A stretch of 64,000 nt of DNA from Dyadobacter fanqingshengii (GTDB taxonomy: Bacteria; Bacteroidota; Bacteroidia; Cytophagales; Spirosomataceae). The DNA lies in NCBI RefSeq assembly GCF_023822005.2, contig NZ_CP098806.1:3472001-3536000 (forward strand). Reading direction: 5' to 3'. Shown here piece by piece: positions 53,062 through 62,065 of the stretch (its first letter is position 1; every line of letters starts with the position of its first letter). The position numbers were made by a program, and so were the translations under genes. The notes beneath the pieces are model-generated. The model had not been told where the DNA came from and did no database searches. It worked only from the letters and a program-made list of their open reading frames with translations.

Positions 53062-54210
53062 CTATCCTTTCATTTCCTCCATCAGCTTCATTAATATCCC
53101 AACCGTCTTTTCGGTTTGTTCCTTGCTCGGCGTCGTATCCCAGTTTCCAACAATCCCATTGCTTCCAATGTAAATGCCGTCTTTGCGGGAAATGAAGTTT
53201 GCTCCTTTTGTATATAACTTGTAATTCACATCGCTTTGTGGGATCAGGCACGAAAGCTGGCCTGAAACCGGGGTCAATTCCTGATCATTGAAGACGGGCT
53301 TTGCGCCCAGTCCCATGCAGTTGACCACCACTTTTTCGGGTAATGCATCGATATCTTCCAGTTTTTTAATCTCCTGGATTTTAACTTTACCCCCAAACAT
53401 GACGAAATCCTGTAACTGATGCCTTAAATAGCTGGGAATGTTGAACATTAGGTTCGTCCGTCTGGTGACGTGATCTGCATTGAAAGGATGTTCTTTCGCT
53501 TCCAGCCGCACGTGTTCGGGGATGAGGCCATGTATTTCAAAATCTTCCCCTCCGGCCCCGGGCGTGTACACGGGCGTTTCTTTGAAAACACCATATTCTT
53601 CCGCCCAGCAGGCAATGTCATTCAATCCCAGGAAAAATTGGAACCGACGGAATGAAAAGCGCGTAGCTTCCTCCCAAACCTGCTTAAACTCCGGCTTGGC
53701 CACTTTCACATCACAAACCCGCGAGGCCGGTGACCACGTCCCGGTTGCCAGGTTACTGGTAATGTTCGGCGGGACGTCCTTTGTATAAATGGTTACTTCA
53801 CAGCCGCTTTCCTGCAACAGGCGCGCAGTGGCAATCCCAACCGTTCCGCAGCCGATCACCGCAACTTTTTTTTCATTGGTAGCCAGCACATTATTCCGTG
53901 CAATGTTGCCCGTTCCCCATGACAGCGACCAGCCGCTCCCGCCATGCCCGTAATTATGCACGATGGTTTTGTTGCCAAGCTGTTCTACATCCAGCCTCGG
54001 CCCCGACGCCCTGAATGGCCGTAATCCAACGGTTTCCTTCACAATACGGTCCATTGAGAGCCTCAATTTTGGGATCTGATGGTAACCGCGGCCTATATGA
54101 AAATGTTTGTCTGGGTATTGCAGCTGGGTTTTAGGTGCACAAGAGGAGGCAATGGTGCCTAATGCGAAACTTGCGGGAATTGCTTTTTCGAAAAAATTTC
54201 TGCGGTTCAT
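53062..54210 (-). CDS. exported D-amino-acid-oxidase-like FAD oxidoreductase, circularly permuted
   Basis: FAD-dependent oxidoreductase of 382 residues. It has an export signal with RR motif (NRRNFFEK) and a cysteine at 24 (IASSC) that may be a lipid site. The element that ends D-amino-acid oxidases, GLRPFR (62-67) then HNYGHGGSG (85-93), comes first; the FAD Rossmann motif VIGCGTVG (118-125) and NITSNLATGTWSPA, which open those enzymes, follow. The protein ends in GIYIGSNGIVGNWDTTPSKEQTE, the segment that precedes GLRP in the normal order. The substrate is unknown; a D-amino acid or related amine is likely. Confidence 0.83.
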   Translation of the reverse strand: MNRRNFFEKAIPASFALGTIASSCAPKTQLQYPDKHFHIGRGYHQIPKLRLSMDRIVKETVGLRPFRASGPRLDVEQLGNKTIVHNYGHGGSGWSLSWGTGNIARNNVLATNEKKVAVIGCGTVGIATARLLQESGCEVTIYTKDVPPNITSNLATGTWSPASRVCDVKVAKPEFKQVWEEATRFSFRRFQFFLGLNDIACWAEEYGVFKETPVYTPGAGGEDFEIHGLIPEHVRLEAKEHPFNADHVTRRTNLMFNIPSYLRHQLQDFVMFGGKVKIQEIKKLEDIDALPEKVVVNCMGLGAKPVFNDQELTPVSGQLSCLIPQSDVNYKLYTKGANFISRKDGIYIGSNGIVGNWDTTPSKEQTEKTVGILMKLMEEMKG

Positions 54211-54392
54211 GGAGGCTAGGCTGAAAGATGATGCAGCCGAAAATAATGAGGAACATGAATCTTTACAAACATTATATTGTCCAATTCAACATCATCAGAA
54301 CATTATTATAGTTTTTCCGAATAAATGCAATTATAACGCATCATTATCATACACAGTGTTCTAGGAAGAACGCGGATTAAGAGCTTGAAAAT

Positions 54393-54422
54393 TTTGAAGT
54401 GAATTGGATTTGGGTAACTTTC
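54393..54422 (+). promoter_or_regulatory. possible promoter of the MBL-patatin operon
   Basis: TTTG (54393-54396) and TAACTTTC (54415-54422, seven of eight to TAnnTTTG allowing for the last base) are spaced by 18 bp. The -7 element ends four bases before the ATG. Confidence 0.45.
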
Positions 54423-54426
54423 CGAC

Positions 54427-55272
54427 ATGAACATTCACACGATAGACACCGGATTCTTCAAGCTCGATGGCGGCGCCATGTTTGGCGTTGTTCCGAAATC
54501 GCTTTGGAACAGGCATAATCCGGCGGATGAAAACAATCTCTGCACCTGGGCCATGCGATGCCTGTTGATTGAAGACGGCGGGAAGCTAATTTTAATTGAT
54601 ACAGGACTCGGAAATAAGCAGGATCAAAAATTTTTCGGCCATTATGATCTGCACGGCGACGCCAGCCTGATTTCCTCAATTAGAAACTGTGGTTACGACG
54701 TCACAGACATTACGGATGTAATTTTGACGCACCTGCATTTCGATCATGTAGGCGGCGCTGTACAATTTAACAACGATAGGTCAAAACTGCTCCCTGCTTT
54801 CTCAAATGCTACATACTGGTCTAATGAAGCACATTGGGAATGGGCTGTTAATCCGAATCCGCGTGAAAAAGCATCGTTTTTGAAAGAGAACATTCTTCCT
54901 TTGAAAGAATCGGGGCAGCTGAAATATATTGAAAAAGGTAAATCGCCATTTTCGAACATTGATTTTATCCACGTGAACGGCCATACAGAGCAAATGATGC
55001 TTCCCGTGATTCATTACAAGGATCAAAAGATCATTTACGCTGCGGATTTGCTACCATCTTCATACCATATTCCTTTGGCCTGGATCATGAGTTACGACAT
55101 GCGCCCGCTGGTCACAATGCAGGAAAAGCAGGAAGTTTTGCAAAATGCCGCTGCTGAAAAGCACATTATATTATTTGAACACGATCCGGTTTTTGAAGCT
55201 GCCATGGTAGAGCAAACAGAAAAAGGCGTTGCGATTCGCGAGCGCGGTGCATTGAGCTACTTTATCAGCTAA
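54427..55272 (+). CDS. MBL-fold metallo-hydrolase
   Basis: Cytoplasmic metallo-beta-lactamase fold hydrolase of 281 residues. The zinc motif HxHxDH is H102-L-H104-F-D106-H107, followed by GHTEQMM and the aspartate of YAADLLPS and the histidine of FEHDP that complete a two-metal site. No signal peptide. It lies five bases upstream of the patatin gene, so the pair forms an operon. The substrate (lactone, phosphodiester or other) cannot be told. Confidence 0.9.
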   Translation: MNIHTIDTGFFKLDGGAMFGVVPKSLWNRHNPADENNLCTWAMRCLLIEDGGKLILIDTGLGNKQDQKFFGHYDLHGDASLISSIRNCGYDVTDITDVILTHLHFDHVGGAVQFNNDRSKLLPAFSNATYWSNEAHWEWAVNPNPREKASFLKENILPLKESGQLKYIEKGKSPFSNIDFIHVNGHTEQMMLPVIHYKDQKIIYAADLLPSSYHIPLAWIMSYDMRPLVTMQEKQEVLQNAAAEKHIILFEHDPVFEAAMVEQTEKGVAIRERGALSYFIS

Positions 55273-55277
55273 ATGTT

Positions 55278-56033
55278 ATGAAAATCGGTTTGGTTTTGTC
55301 AGGTGGCGGAGCACGCGGCATTGCGCACATTGGCGCGATAAAAGCATTGATGGAGCGAGGAATTAAGCCAGACATTATCAGCGGGACCAGCTCCGGCGCC
55401 TTCGTAGGTGCAATGCTCGCGCACGGTTACACGCCGGATGAGATCATTGAAATGATCCTTCAAACCAGCTTTTATCCTTATATCAGGTTTGGATTCGGGG
55501 CAAACGGGCTGTTGCATATGAATAAATTGGAAGCAGTGCTGCGCAAATATATTCCTGAAAACACATTTGAATCTCTAAAAACCCCACTCGTCGTTACAGC
55601 AACGGACATTGGGTCGGGAGAAGAAATACAATATCGCAACGGTGAACTGGCCATTCCCGTGCTCGCCTCTTGCTGCATTCCGGGATTATTCAGCCCTATC
55701 CATTTTCAGGGACGTGAGCTCGTAGATGGCGGTGTGCTTAATAACCTACCCGTAGAGCCAATTATGCAGGAAGCCGATTTCCTGATCGGTATACATTGCA
55801 ATCCATTCACATTAGACAAGCCTATAAAAAGGACCACAGAACTCATCTACCGCAGTCTTATCCTGGCCATGCACAGCAAAACCAAGGAACGTTTCAAAAA
55901 ATGCAACCTGCTCATCGAGCCCGCAGAACTAAGCCGGTTCAGCATTTTCGATTTTCGAAAGGCCGCGCAGTTGTTTGACGCGGGTTACAATTATACGAGG
56001 CGATTGTTGGAGGAGACGGATGTTGATTTTTAG
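55278..56033 (+). CDS. patatin-like phospholipase
   Basis: Lipid acyl hydrolase of 251 residues. The oxyanion motif is GGGARG (10-15), the nucleophile elbow GTSSG (36-40, nucleophile S38) and the catalytic dyad aspartate D150 in DGGV. There is no signal peptide and no barrel domain, so it is a cytoplasmic or membrane-associated form. Its TAG stop is the first three bases of a 59-bp perfect palindrome. It is coupled to the MBL-fold gene upstream. Confidence 0.93.
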   Translation: MKIGLVLSGGGARGIAHIGAIKALMERGIKPDIISGTSSGAFVGAMLAHGYTPDEIIEMILQTSFYPYIRFGFGANGLLHMNKLEAVLRKYIPENTFESLKTPLVVTATDIGSGEEIQYRNGELAIPVLASCCIPGLFSPIHFQGRELVDGGVLNNLPVEPIMQEADFLIGIHCNPFTLDKPIKRTTELIYRSLILAMHSKTKERFKKCNLLIEPAELSRFSIFDFRKAAQLFDAGYNYTRRLLEETDVDF

Positions 56034-56089
56034 CATCTCAACCTAGTAAATCCAAAGTTGAACTTTGGATTTACTAGGTTGAGATGCTA
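56031..56089. repeat. perfect 59-bp palindrome (29-bp arms, one-base centre)
   Basis: The left arm (56031-56059) begins TAGCATCTCAACC and ends CAAAGTT; the right arm (56061-56089) is its exact reverse complement, around a single G at 56060. The first three bases are the patatin stop codon, and the last two bases are the first two of the -7 element of the next gene. No T tract follows, so it is not a standard terminator. See findings. Confidence 0.95.
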
Positions 56090-56095
56090 TATTTG
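56088..56095 (+). promoter_or_regulatory. -7 promoter element of the DUF4143 ATPase gene
   Basis: TATATTTG fits TAnnTTTG, ends three bases before the ATG (56099) and starts inside the right arm of the palindrome. It predicts a leaderless message. Confidence 0.6.
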
Positions 56096-56098
56096 TGA

Positions 56099-57265
56099 AT
56101 GATCCACCGGTATATAACACAGGAAATTCAGGAAAAACTGAGTCGCTCGCCAGCCGTCGCTATATTAGGTCCGCGACAGGTAGGGAAAACGACCTTAGCA
56201 AAGTTCATCGCTAAATCAAATTTGGCAAGCTTTACCTATCTTGATGCAGAGAATCCGCGGGATATGGCTAAGCTAGCTGATGCTTACACCTATCTGGACA
56301 GCTTAAGAGATTCCTGTGTGATTATTGATGAAGTTCAGCTTATGCCTGAGTTATTTTCACTGTTACGACCACTGATTGACGAAGACAGAAGTCCAGGCAG
56401 ATTTATCTTACTGGGATCCGCCTCGCCTGCCTTGGTAAAAGGCGTTTCCGAGTCGCTCGCTGGCCGCATATCCTACACCGAATTGACCCCAGTGGGATTA
56501 TCTGAACTTACTGAAACGAAGCAAAAAGAACATCATTGGTTTAGAGGAGGCTTTCCCGAAGCGCTTCTTGCAAATAGCGAAGCAACAGCGAAGGAATGGC
56601 TCGATGATTTCATCAGAAGCTATGTAGAAAGAGATTTAGCTTACCTTTTCGGTGTGGAACTTTCACCTGCAACGCTTCGAAACTTTTGGAGAATGCTCGC
56701 TCATTCCAATGGAAATGTATGGAATGCTGAGGTGTTTGCCCGATCATTGGGCATCACAGCACCGACCGTATTGCGATATACAGGTTTTCTGGAAGGCGGC
56801 TATATGATCAGGCGATTACAGCCCTGGTTTGTTAATGCCAAAAAACGTCTCGTTAAATCTCCCAAAGTATATATCCGAGATACTGGAATTTTACACCGGC
56901 TGCTTTTTATTGACAGTACGGAGGACTTGTACGGTCATCCGGGTATTGGTGGCTCATGGGAAGGATATGTGATCGAGCAAATTGCGCAGCGCATTTCCAA
57001 AGGATTAGAGCTATTTTACTATCGCACGCAGGCAGGCGCAGAATGCGACTTGGTGCTTGTGCGAGGCATAACTCCTATTGCTTGCATTGAAATCAAACTA
57101 ACCAACGCGCCAATGGTTTCAAAAGGTTTTATTAGCTGCACAGAAGATTTGGAGCCAGCCTATAAATTTATCATAACGCCAAGCAGCGACACTTATACAA
57201 CAGCACATTCCGTTACAGTTATCAGCTTATACAATTTTTTGGAAACAGATCTTAACAAAATATGA
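56099..57265 (+). CDS. AAA-family ATPase with DUF4143 domain
   Basis: Cytoplasmic protein of 388 residues. The N-terminal AAA_14-type domain has Walker A GPRQVGKT (24-31) and Walker B VIIDEVQ (74-80) and the sensor-like LLGSASPAL; the DUF4143 part (about 170-340) ends in a nuclease-like fold with D and ExK in AECDLVLVRGITPIACIEIKL. Proteins like this are common, uncharacterised and variable between genomes. It is preceded directly by a 59-bp palindrome that overlaps its promoter, which suggests autoregulation or a self-contained module. Confidence 0.9.
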   Translation: MIHRYITQEIQEKLSRSPAVAILGPRQVGKTTLAKFIAKSNLASFTYLDAENPRDMAKLADAYTYLDSLRDSCVIIDEVQLMPELFSLLRPLIDEDRSPGRFILLGSASPALVKGVSESLAGRISYTELTPVGLSELTETKQKEHHWFRGGFPEALLANSEATAKEWLDDFIRSYVERDLAYLFGVELSPATLRNFWRMLAHSNGNVWNAEVFARSLGITAPTVLRYTGFLEGGYMIRRLQPWFVNAKKRLVKSPKVYIRDTGILHRLLFIDSTEDLYGHPGIGGSWEGYVIEQIAQRISKGLELFYYRTQAGAECDLVLVRGITPIACIEIKLTNAPMVSKGFISCTEDLEPAYKFIITPSSDTYTTAHSVTVISLYNFLETDLNKI

Positions 57266-57294
57266 TCTAAAAATTGTGATCTAATTGTTTCGTC

Positions 57295-58599
57295 TCAATC
57301 CCCAACCTTCTTCACAACCCACTCCCCGACCTGAACGCCCTGCTTCTGCCCATTCTCGATGGCGTCCATGAAATGGATTCCGCCGTAAAACCGCGACATG
57401 CCTGATTCTTCGGCGGCGGCCATGAATGAAGCAAACTTTCTGGCTTTGAGGCCGAAACGTTCTTCTACGGTGTCGGTATACTCAAATTTGTCCCCGAAAT
57501 AATGGGTCAGGATTACGGCGGATGCGGATGATATCACGGAATGTCCGCTCAGATATTCGGGAAACGGAGGCGTTTGTAGAAACGGCATCCAGGTTGGGTC
57601 GATGTATTTACGGATGGCTGTTTCAGGGCGGATGCGGTTGCTGCGGAATTTTTCTTCCCAGCAGGTCATAAAGCCGTCCATTAACCCAACGGCCACAGCA
57701 GCATTGATCAGCATTGTTTTCGAAAAATCTGTTTTGCCTTGCTTGCAGGCAATGTTCGTAATCCCCATCCAATGCGCACCGGGAGAAATCTTTTTCATCC
57801 CTACGAGCAAATGTCCCTTGTTCTCTAATGCAAACGGGTTACAATCCCAAAAAGCCGCCATAACCCGGTGCTGAGGCTCTTTTTTGTCGTCATAATTAAG
57901 CTTCATCAGTTTAAAGAATGCAGAATTTTTGTCCTCTGAAAAGGCCACAGGCGGCTCGGGACGGAACTGCGCAGCCGAATCCAGCGTAAACGGACGAACA
58001 GTTTTGAAATAAGGTTCTACTGGCGGAAAATAGCCCGGCGGCGTCGGATACCAGGTTCCGGGCGTTTTTTCAGGCTCGTAACGCGGAAAATTGCTGATGA
58101 GGTTATACTTATCCGCTTTGGCATATTTCAGGATCTGCTTACTGATCGCCACTGCATATTCCTGCGAGCCGGCGATGATTTCCTCACTAGCGCCTTCCTT
58201 TCGGCACGAATCGAGCAATCTGTTCTGGTAAGTCTGCAACAGCGCTCCGGAAGGTTGCATCTTTTTGGCTGTTTCCAGCATGGCAAGCACAGCGCTGAGT
58301 TGATAGGAGAATGTCCCAACCTCCGGCTTCGTCATTTGCGGATAATCATTCAAAACGCCGTGCATGCTCTTGTAAGCTGTGTCATTTTGCGAAATCACCT
58401 CATATCCAGCCAGACAGGCATAGGCAAAAAATCTTGCACTCAATGGCGGATTGGTCACGTCATGGATCATAACATCCGTCATTTGCAATGTTACATGACC
58501 GATCGCATCCGGACTAATGTTTACCGGAGAATCATTCTTACAGCTCGCTAAAAGGCAAATAACTGCGATGAACAGCCAGCCTTTATTTAGATTTACCAA
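57295..58599 (-). CDS. vanadium-dependent haloperoxidase-like lipoprotein
   Basis: Lipoprotein of 434 residues (LLASCKND, Cys19) of the PAP2/haloperoxidase superfamily. The vanadate/phosphate site is complete in order: K-x6-RP (KFRSNRIRPETAIR), PEYLSGHS for the PSGH box and SRFYGGIHF for SRx5H. Whether it oxidises halides or is a phosphatase cannot be told. The start is TTG (MVNLNKG), as no ATG or GTG occurs between the upstream in-frame stop and the signal peptide. Its first 17 bases overlap the end of the VCBS gene, so translation is likely coupled. Confidence 0.88.
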   Translation of the reverse strand: MVNLNKGWLFIAVICLLASCKNDSPVNISPDAIGHVTLQMTDVMIHDVTNPPLSARFFAYACLAGYEVISQNDTAYKSMHGVLNDYPQMTKPEVGTFSYQLSAVLAMLETAKKMQPSGALLQTYQNRLLDSCRKEGASEEIIAGSQEYAVAISKQILKYAKADKYNLISNFPRYEPEKTPGTWYPTPPGYFPPVEPYFKTVRPFTLDSAAQFRPEPPVAFSEDKNSAFFKLMKLNYDDKKEPQHRVMAAFWDCNPFALENKGHLLVGMKKISPGAHWMGITNIACKQGKTDFSKTMLINAAVAVGLMDGFMTCWEEKFRSNRIRPETAIRKYIDPTWMPFLQTPPFPEYLSGHSVISSASAVILTHYFGDKFEYTDTVEERFGLKARKFASFMAAAEESGMSRFYGGIHFMDAIENGQKQGVQVGEWVVKKVGD

Positions 58600-61500
58600 T
58601 TTGATATGCTTTAATTTCCTGTTGATTTATCCCAAACAAAAGCTTGTCCCCAACTGGCAACACGCTCCTTACATCTCCTTTCAAACTGAAACCGGAGCGA
58701 TCCTGCTTGATGTAAGCAAACTCACCTTTGCCGTTTCCTTTTAGCAGAACGCCAAAATTTGCGTCGTACTTCCCAAACCGCAGCCGCGCCTTGCTCACAT
58801 TGCCGCAAAGCAGCAAATCCTTACTGCCGTCCTTATCAAAATCAACCGCCGTAATGGTGTAAACCGGGGATATTTGGGCTTGAAATGGAAGCGGCTTTTC
58901 CGCAAACTTACCATTGGCGCCTTGTTCGAAATAGGCTGTTTTTAAAAAATTTGCTTTCAATTCTTTCGCTCCTGCGAGTTCATCGGCGGTAAAAATCTCT
59001 TTTACCGTCGCGTCTGCATAAGTTTTGTAATCCTGAAAACGGGTCCGCATAATGCTCATCTGGTCCAGCATTTCATCTCGTGTCACATAAGGATAGCTTT
59101 TGCCCTGAATGTAAAAGCTCATGATCGGATCAACGGAGCCGTTGTCGTCAAAGTCTTTGTAAAGCATTTCAACAGGCTCCGCGTCGCTGGCTTTGCATTG
59201 ACTATTCAGTCCCAGGTTACCAATCACCAGGTCGTCCTTACCATCGCCGTTCAGGTCGGTTAACAGTATTTTGTTCCACCAGCCGCTGTATTGTTTGTCA
59301 AAATAAGTGCTGGTTTTGTTTTCCAATTTGCCATTAACATTCATATAAACCGTGATCGGCATCCATTCGCCTACGACGATCAGATCCGGCTTTTTGTCTC
59401 CGTTCAAATCCGTCCAGGCAGCGTCCGTTACCAGCCCAATGTTCGCCAGTTCAGCAGAAAGGCTTGCTGTTTGATCTGAGAATTTGCCCCTGCCGTCATT
59501 GATTAGGATGTAGCTCCTTGGCGTTTCGGGATAGCGTCCCGGGATTACCCGGCCGCCTACAAACAGGTCGGGCTTGTTGTCTCCGTTGACGTCCGCAACC
59601 CGCGCGCAGCTCGTGCTGGTGATCATTTTGGGCAATGCGCCTGCACTTTTGGTAAAGTTGCCTTTGCCATCATTTAAATATAAACGGCTTTGCAACAATG
59701 GATCTTCGGGCATGAATGTGGCATAACCGCCGCTGCCGACAAACAAATCCTGGAAGCCGTCACCATTGGCGTCGAAAAAGACTGCATCCGTGTCGTCACT
59801 TTGCTTATCCGCTTCGAAAGCATGCACCGATTTACTGGTAAAAGAACCGCCCTTTTGCTGCAAATAAAGCTTTCCTGCCTCTCCTGAACCGCCTCCTGCG
59901 TAAATGTCTCCCAAACCATCTCCATTCACATCGCCTTTAACAAGACACGGACCGGAAAAGGAAATCGGATTAATGAGCAGTGGCTGCCGTTTGAAATCAT
60001 TCGTAGTGCTCGCTTTTCCAGAATAAGCTATTGGCGATGGCACGGCATTATAAAGTGGGCTAGCAGTTTGAACATTAGTTTTAGCCATTGTCGCATTTTT
60101 TTCTGCCAATGTCAAAATCGCATTTACTTTGGGATTGATGACGCTTTGCCGCTTTCCGCTAAGCCATACAACTTGCAACGAATCAATGTTTTCTTTGCCT
60201 AAACCGAAATGCAAAACAGGCGAAACGCTTGACTGGTAACCACGCGTGGGCATTTGTTCGAGATATTGTTTTTGCCCTTTGTTGTAAATGGTAACCTTCG
60301 CTCCTATGCCGAATTTATTGGCACCTTCGCCTTCCAATTTTAGTTTTAAGTAATTGTTTTTCAACAATTTATCGCCATCATTTTGATAAATGAATGCAGG
60401 CTTATTAATGTTGTTCACAATCAGATCCAGGTCACCATCATTGTCCAGATCCGAATAGGCCGCGCCTCCGCTGTTTGAAATTTCTCCCAGTCCCCAGTTA
60501 TCCGCAACATTGGTAAAAGTAAGGTCCTTTTTATTTTGAAAAAGATAATTTTTCATGTTGGACGATGGCATTTGATACACCATATTGAGCACATCTTCTC
60601 GCTTCACCTGCCCCTCTATGCGTTTCAAATGATCTCCCATAAATTTCACAAAGTCCATATTTGTAAAATCGCGGAGGTTACCGTTGGTGATGAAAAGGTC
60701 CTTCCAGCCATCATTATCGTAGTCTGCAAACAATGACGCCCAGCTCCAGTCGGTGTTGGAAACGCCGGACAACTGCCCTACTTCCGAGAAAACAGGCAAT
60801 TTGCTTTTGCCGCCCTGCCCCTGGTTCAGTTGCAGCATATTCCGCATATACTGGTGGTTAAAGCCCATTTTAACATTGAAATCAAAAAGCTCGTAGTTGT
60901 CCAGACCGGCGAGTAATTTTTGTCGGCGGTTGTCCTCTGGCAACATATCCAACGTAAAAATGTCGGGCAGACCATCATTATTGAAGTCGGCAATGTCGTT
61001 ACCCATGGATGAATGGGACGTGTGGCCGATCGATGTTTTAAGCGCGTCGGTGAATGTGCCGTTTTTGTTATTGATATATAAAAAATCGGGAACAGAATAG
61101 TCGTTTGAAATATACATATCCTGCCAGCCGTCCTGGTTTACATCGGCAATGCCTATGCCCAAACCGTAAGTGAGCGGCGAACTTTGGATGCCTGCCTTTT
61201 GGGTAATGTCTGTGAAATAAGGCGTGCCATCGGCTTTGGGATCATTTCTAAAAAATCGCACGCCTGTAATTGGATCATCCTTTTTTAGCAAATCTGCTGT
61301 GCTGGCCTCATCCAGGATCGGGAGTGATTTGGGATTATGATTTAACAAGAACATATCCATATCACCGTCTTTGTCAAAATCAAAGAATGCGGCTTGTGTG
61401 CTGTTACTAGGCGCACCCAGACCGTATTTCTCGGCCGATTCTTCAAACTGCGGAATGCCGTTTGCACCATTGCCTTTATTAATAAAAAGCTGTCCTTTAA

Positions 61501-61969
61501 GACTTTCCGGCGAAACATTTCCGGAATAACAAACGTAAATGTCGAGCTTGCCATCACCATTTACGTCTGCCATAGTAACGCCCGTTTTCCAGGGCCTTTC
61601 CCGGCCGCCCACACCTGCGGTTGCTGTAATGTCCTCAAAAACCATCTGGCCTTTGTTGAGATACAGCTTATTAGGCACCATATTTCCAGTGAAATAAACA
61701 TCGTCGAGCCCGTCCCCATTGAGGTCACCTGCTGCCACACCGCCGCCATTGTAAAAGTATTCGTACATCAACACATTGGTATTCAAGCCTTCCGTTAATG
61801 TGTTCGAGAAGTCAATTTTGGTTTTTTCGGCGGGCAAGAGTGTGAACAAAGGCGTCTGGCTTTTTCCGTCTTTGGATTGTTCAGAATCGGCAGATTTGTT
61901 GCATCCTGCAAAACCGAGACTGATTGCCAGCACGATAATTCCTGGGATCCAGGATTTTATTCGCTTCAT
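58583..61969 (-). CDS. VCBS/FG-GAP repeat lipoprotein with ASPIC/UnbV domain
   Basis: Large surface lipoprotein of 1128 residues (LGFAGCNK, Cys23). Many FG-GAP-like calcium-loop repeats of the type D-x-N-G-D-G-x-x-D run in two blocks, about 60-500 and 680-1100, forming beta-propellers. Between them lies an ASPIC/UnbV-type segment (GIGAKVTIYNKGQKQYLEQMPTRG and SLQVVWLSGKRQSV). It is encoded between SusD and the haloperoxidase and should bind extracellular ligand or calcium at the surface. A terminator-like hairpin separates it from SusD. Confidence 0.93.
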   Translation of the reverse strand: MKRIKSWIPGIIVLAISLGFAGCNKSADSEQSKDGKSQTPLFTLLPAEKTKIDFSNTLTEGLNTNVLMYEYFYNGGGVAAGDLNGDGLDDVYFTGNMVPNKLYLNKGQMVFEDITATAGVGGRERPWKTGVTMADVNGDGKLDIYVCYSGNVSPESLKGQLFINKGNGANGIPQFEESAEKYGLGAPSNSTQAAFFDFDKDGDMDMFLLNHNPKSLPILDEASTADLLKKDDPITGVRFFRNDPKADGTPYFTDITQKAGIQSSPLTYGLGIGIADVNQDGWQDMYISNDYSVPDFLYINNKNGTFTDALKTSIGHTSHSSMGNDIADFNNDGLPDIFTLDMLPEDNRRQKLLAGLDNYELFDFNVKMGFNHQYMRNMLQLNQGQGGKSKLPVFSEVGQLSGVSNTDWSWASLFADYDNDGWKDLFITNGNLRDFTNMDFVKFMGDHLKRIEGQVKREDVLNMVYQMPSSNMKNYLFQNKKDLTFTNVADNWGLGEISNSGGAAYSDLDNDGDLDLIVNNINKPAFIYQNDGDKLLKNNYLKLKLEGEGANKFGIGAKVTIYNKGQKQYLEQMPTRGYQSSVSPVLHFGLGKENIDSLQVVWLSGKRQSVINPKVNAILTLAEKNATMAKTNVQTASPLYNAVPSPIAYSGKASTTNDFKRQPLLINPISFSGPCLVKGDVNGDGLGDIYAGGGSGEAGKLYLQQKGGSFTSKSVHAFEADKQSDDTDAVFFDANGDGFQDLFVGSGGYATFMPEDPLLQSRLYLNDGKGNFTKSAGALPKMITSTSCARVADVNGDNKPDLFVGGRVIPGRYPETPRSYILINDGRGKFSDQTASLSAELANIGLVTDAAWTDLNGDKKPDLIVVGEWMPITVYMNVNGKLENKTSTYFDKQYSGWWNKILLTDLNGDGKDDLVIGNLGLNSQCKASDAEPVEMLYKDFDDNGSVDPIMSFYIQGKSYPYVTRDEMLDQMSIMRTRFQDYKTYADATVKEIFTADELAGAKELKANFLKTAYFEQGANGKFAEKPLPFQAQISPVYTITAVDFDKDGSKDLLLCGNVSKARLRFGKYDANFGVLLKGNGKGEFAYIKQDRSGFSLKGDVRSVLPVGDKLLFGINQQEIKAYQIGKSK

Positions 61970-62000
61970 AATAGGGCCACGAAGGTTGAACTGTATAGAA

Positions 62001-62038
62001 AAAAGAAACTATGCCTTCATAACGAAGACATAGTTTCA
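62001..62038 (-). terminator. intergenic intrinsic terminator-like hairpin after SusD
   Basis: GAAACTATG pairs with CATAGTTTC, and after one mismatch CTTC pairs with GAAG. On the minus strand the stem is followed by a TTTTTT tract, as in a rho-independent terminator. It lies in the 96-bp gap between SusD and the VCBS gene, so part of the transcripts would stop after SusD. Confidence 0.7.
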
Positions 62039-62065
62039 CAAATTTACTAATAAAGCGAGGACTAA

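Noticed and set aside
56031..56089. Palindrome as a plain rho-independent terminator
   Set aside because: There is no T tract on either strand after the stem, the loop is a single base, and the stem is far longer than in terminators elsewhere in this window.
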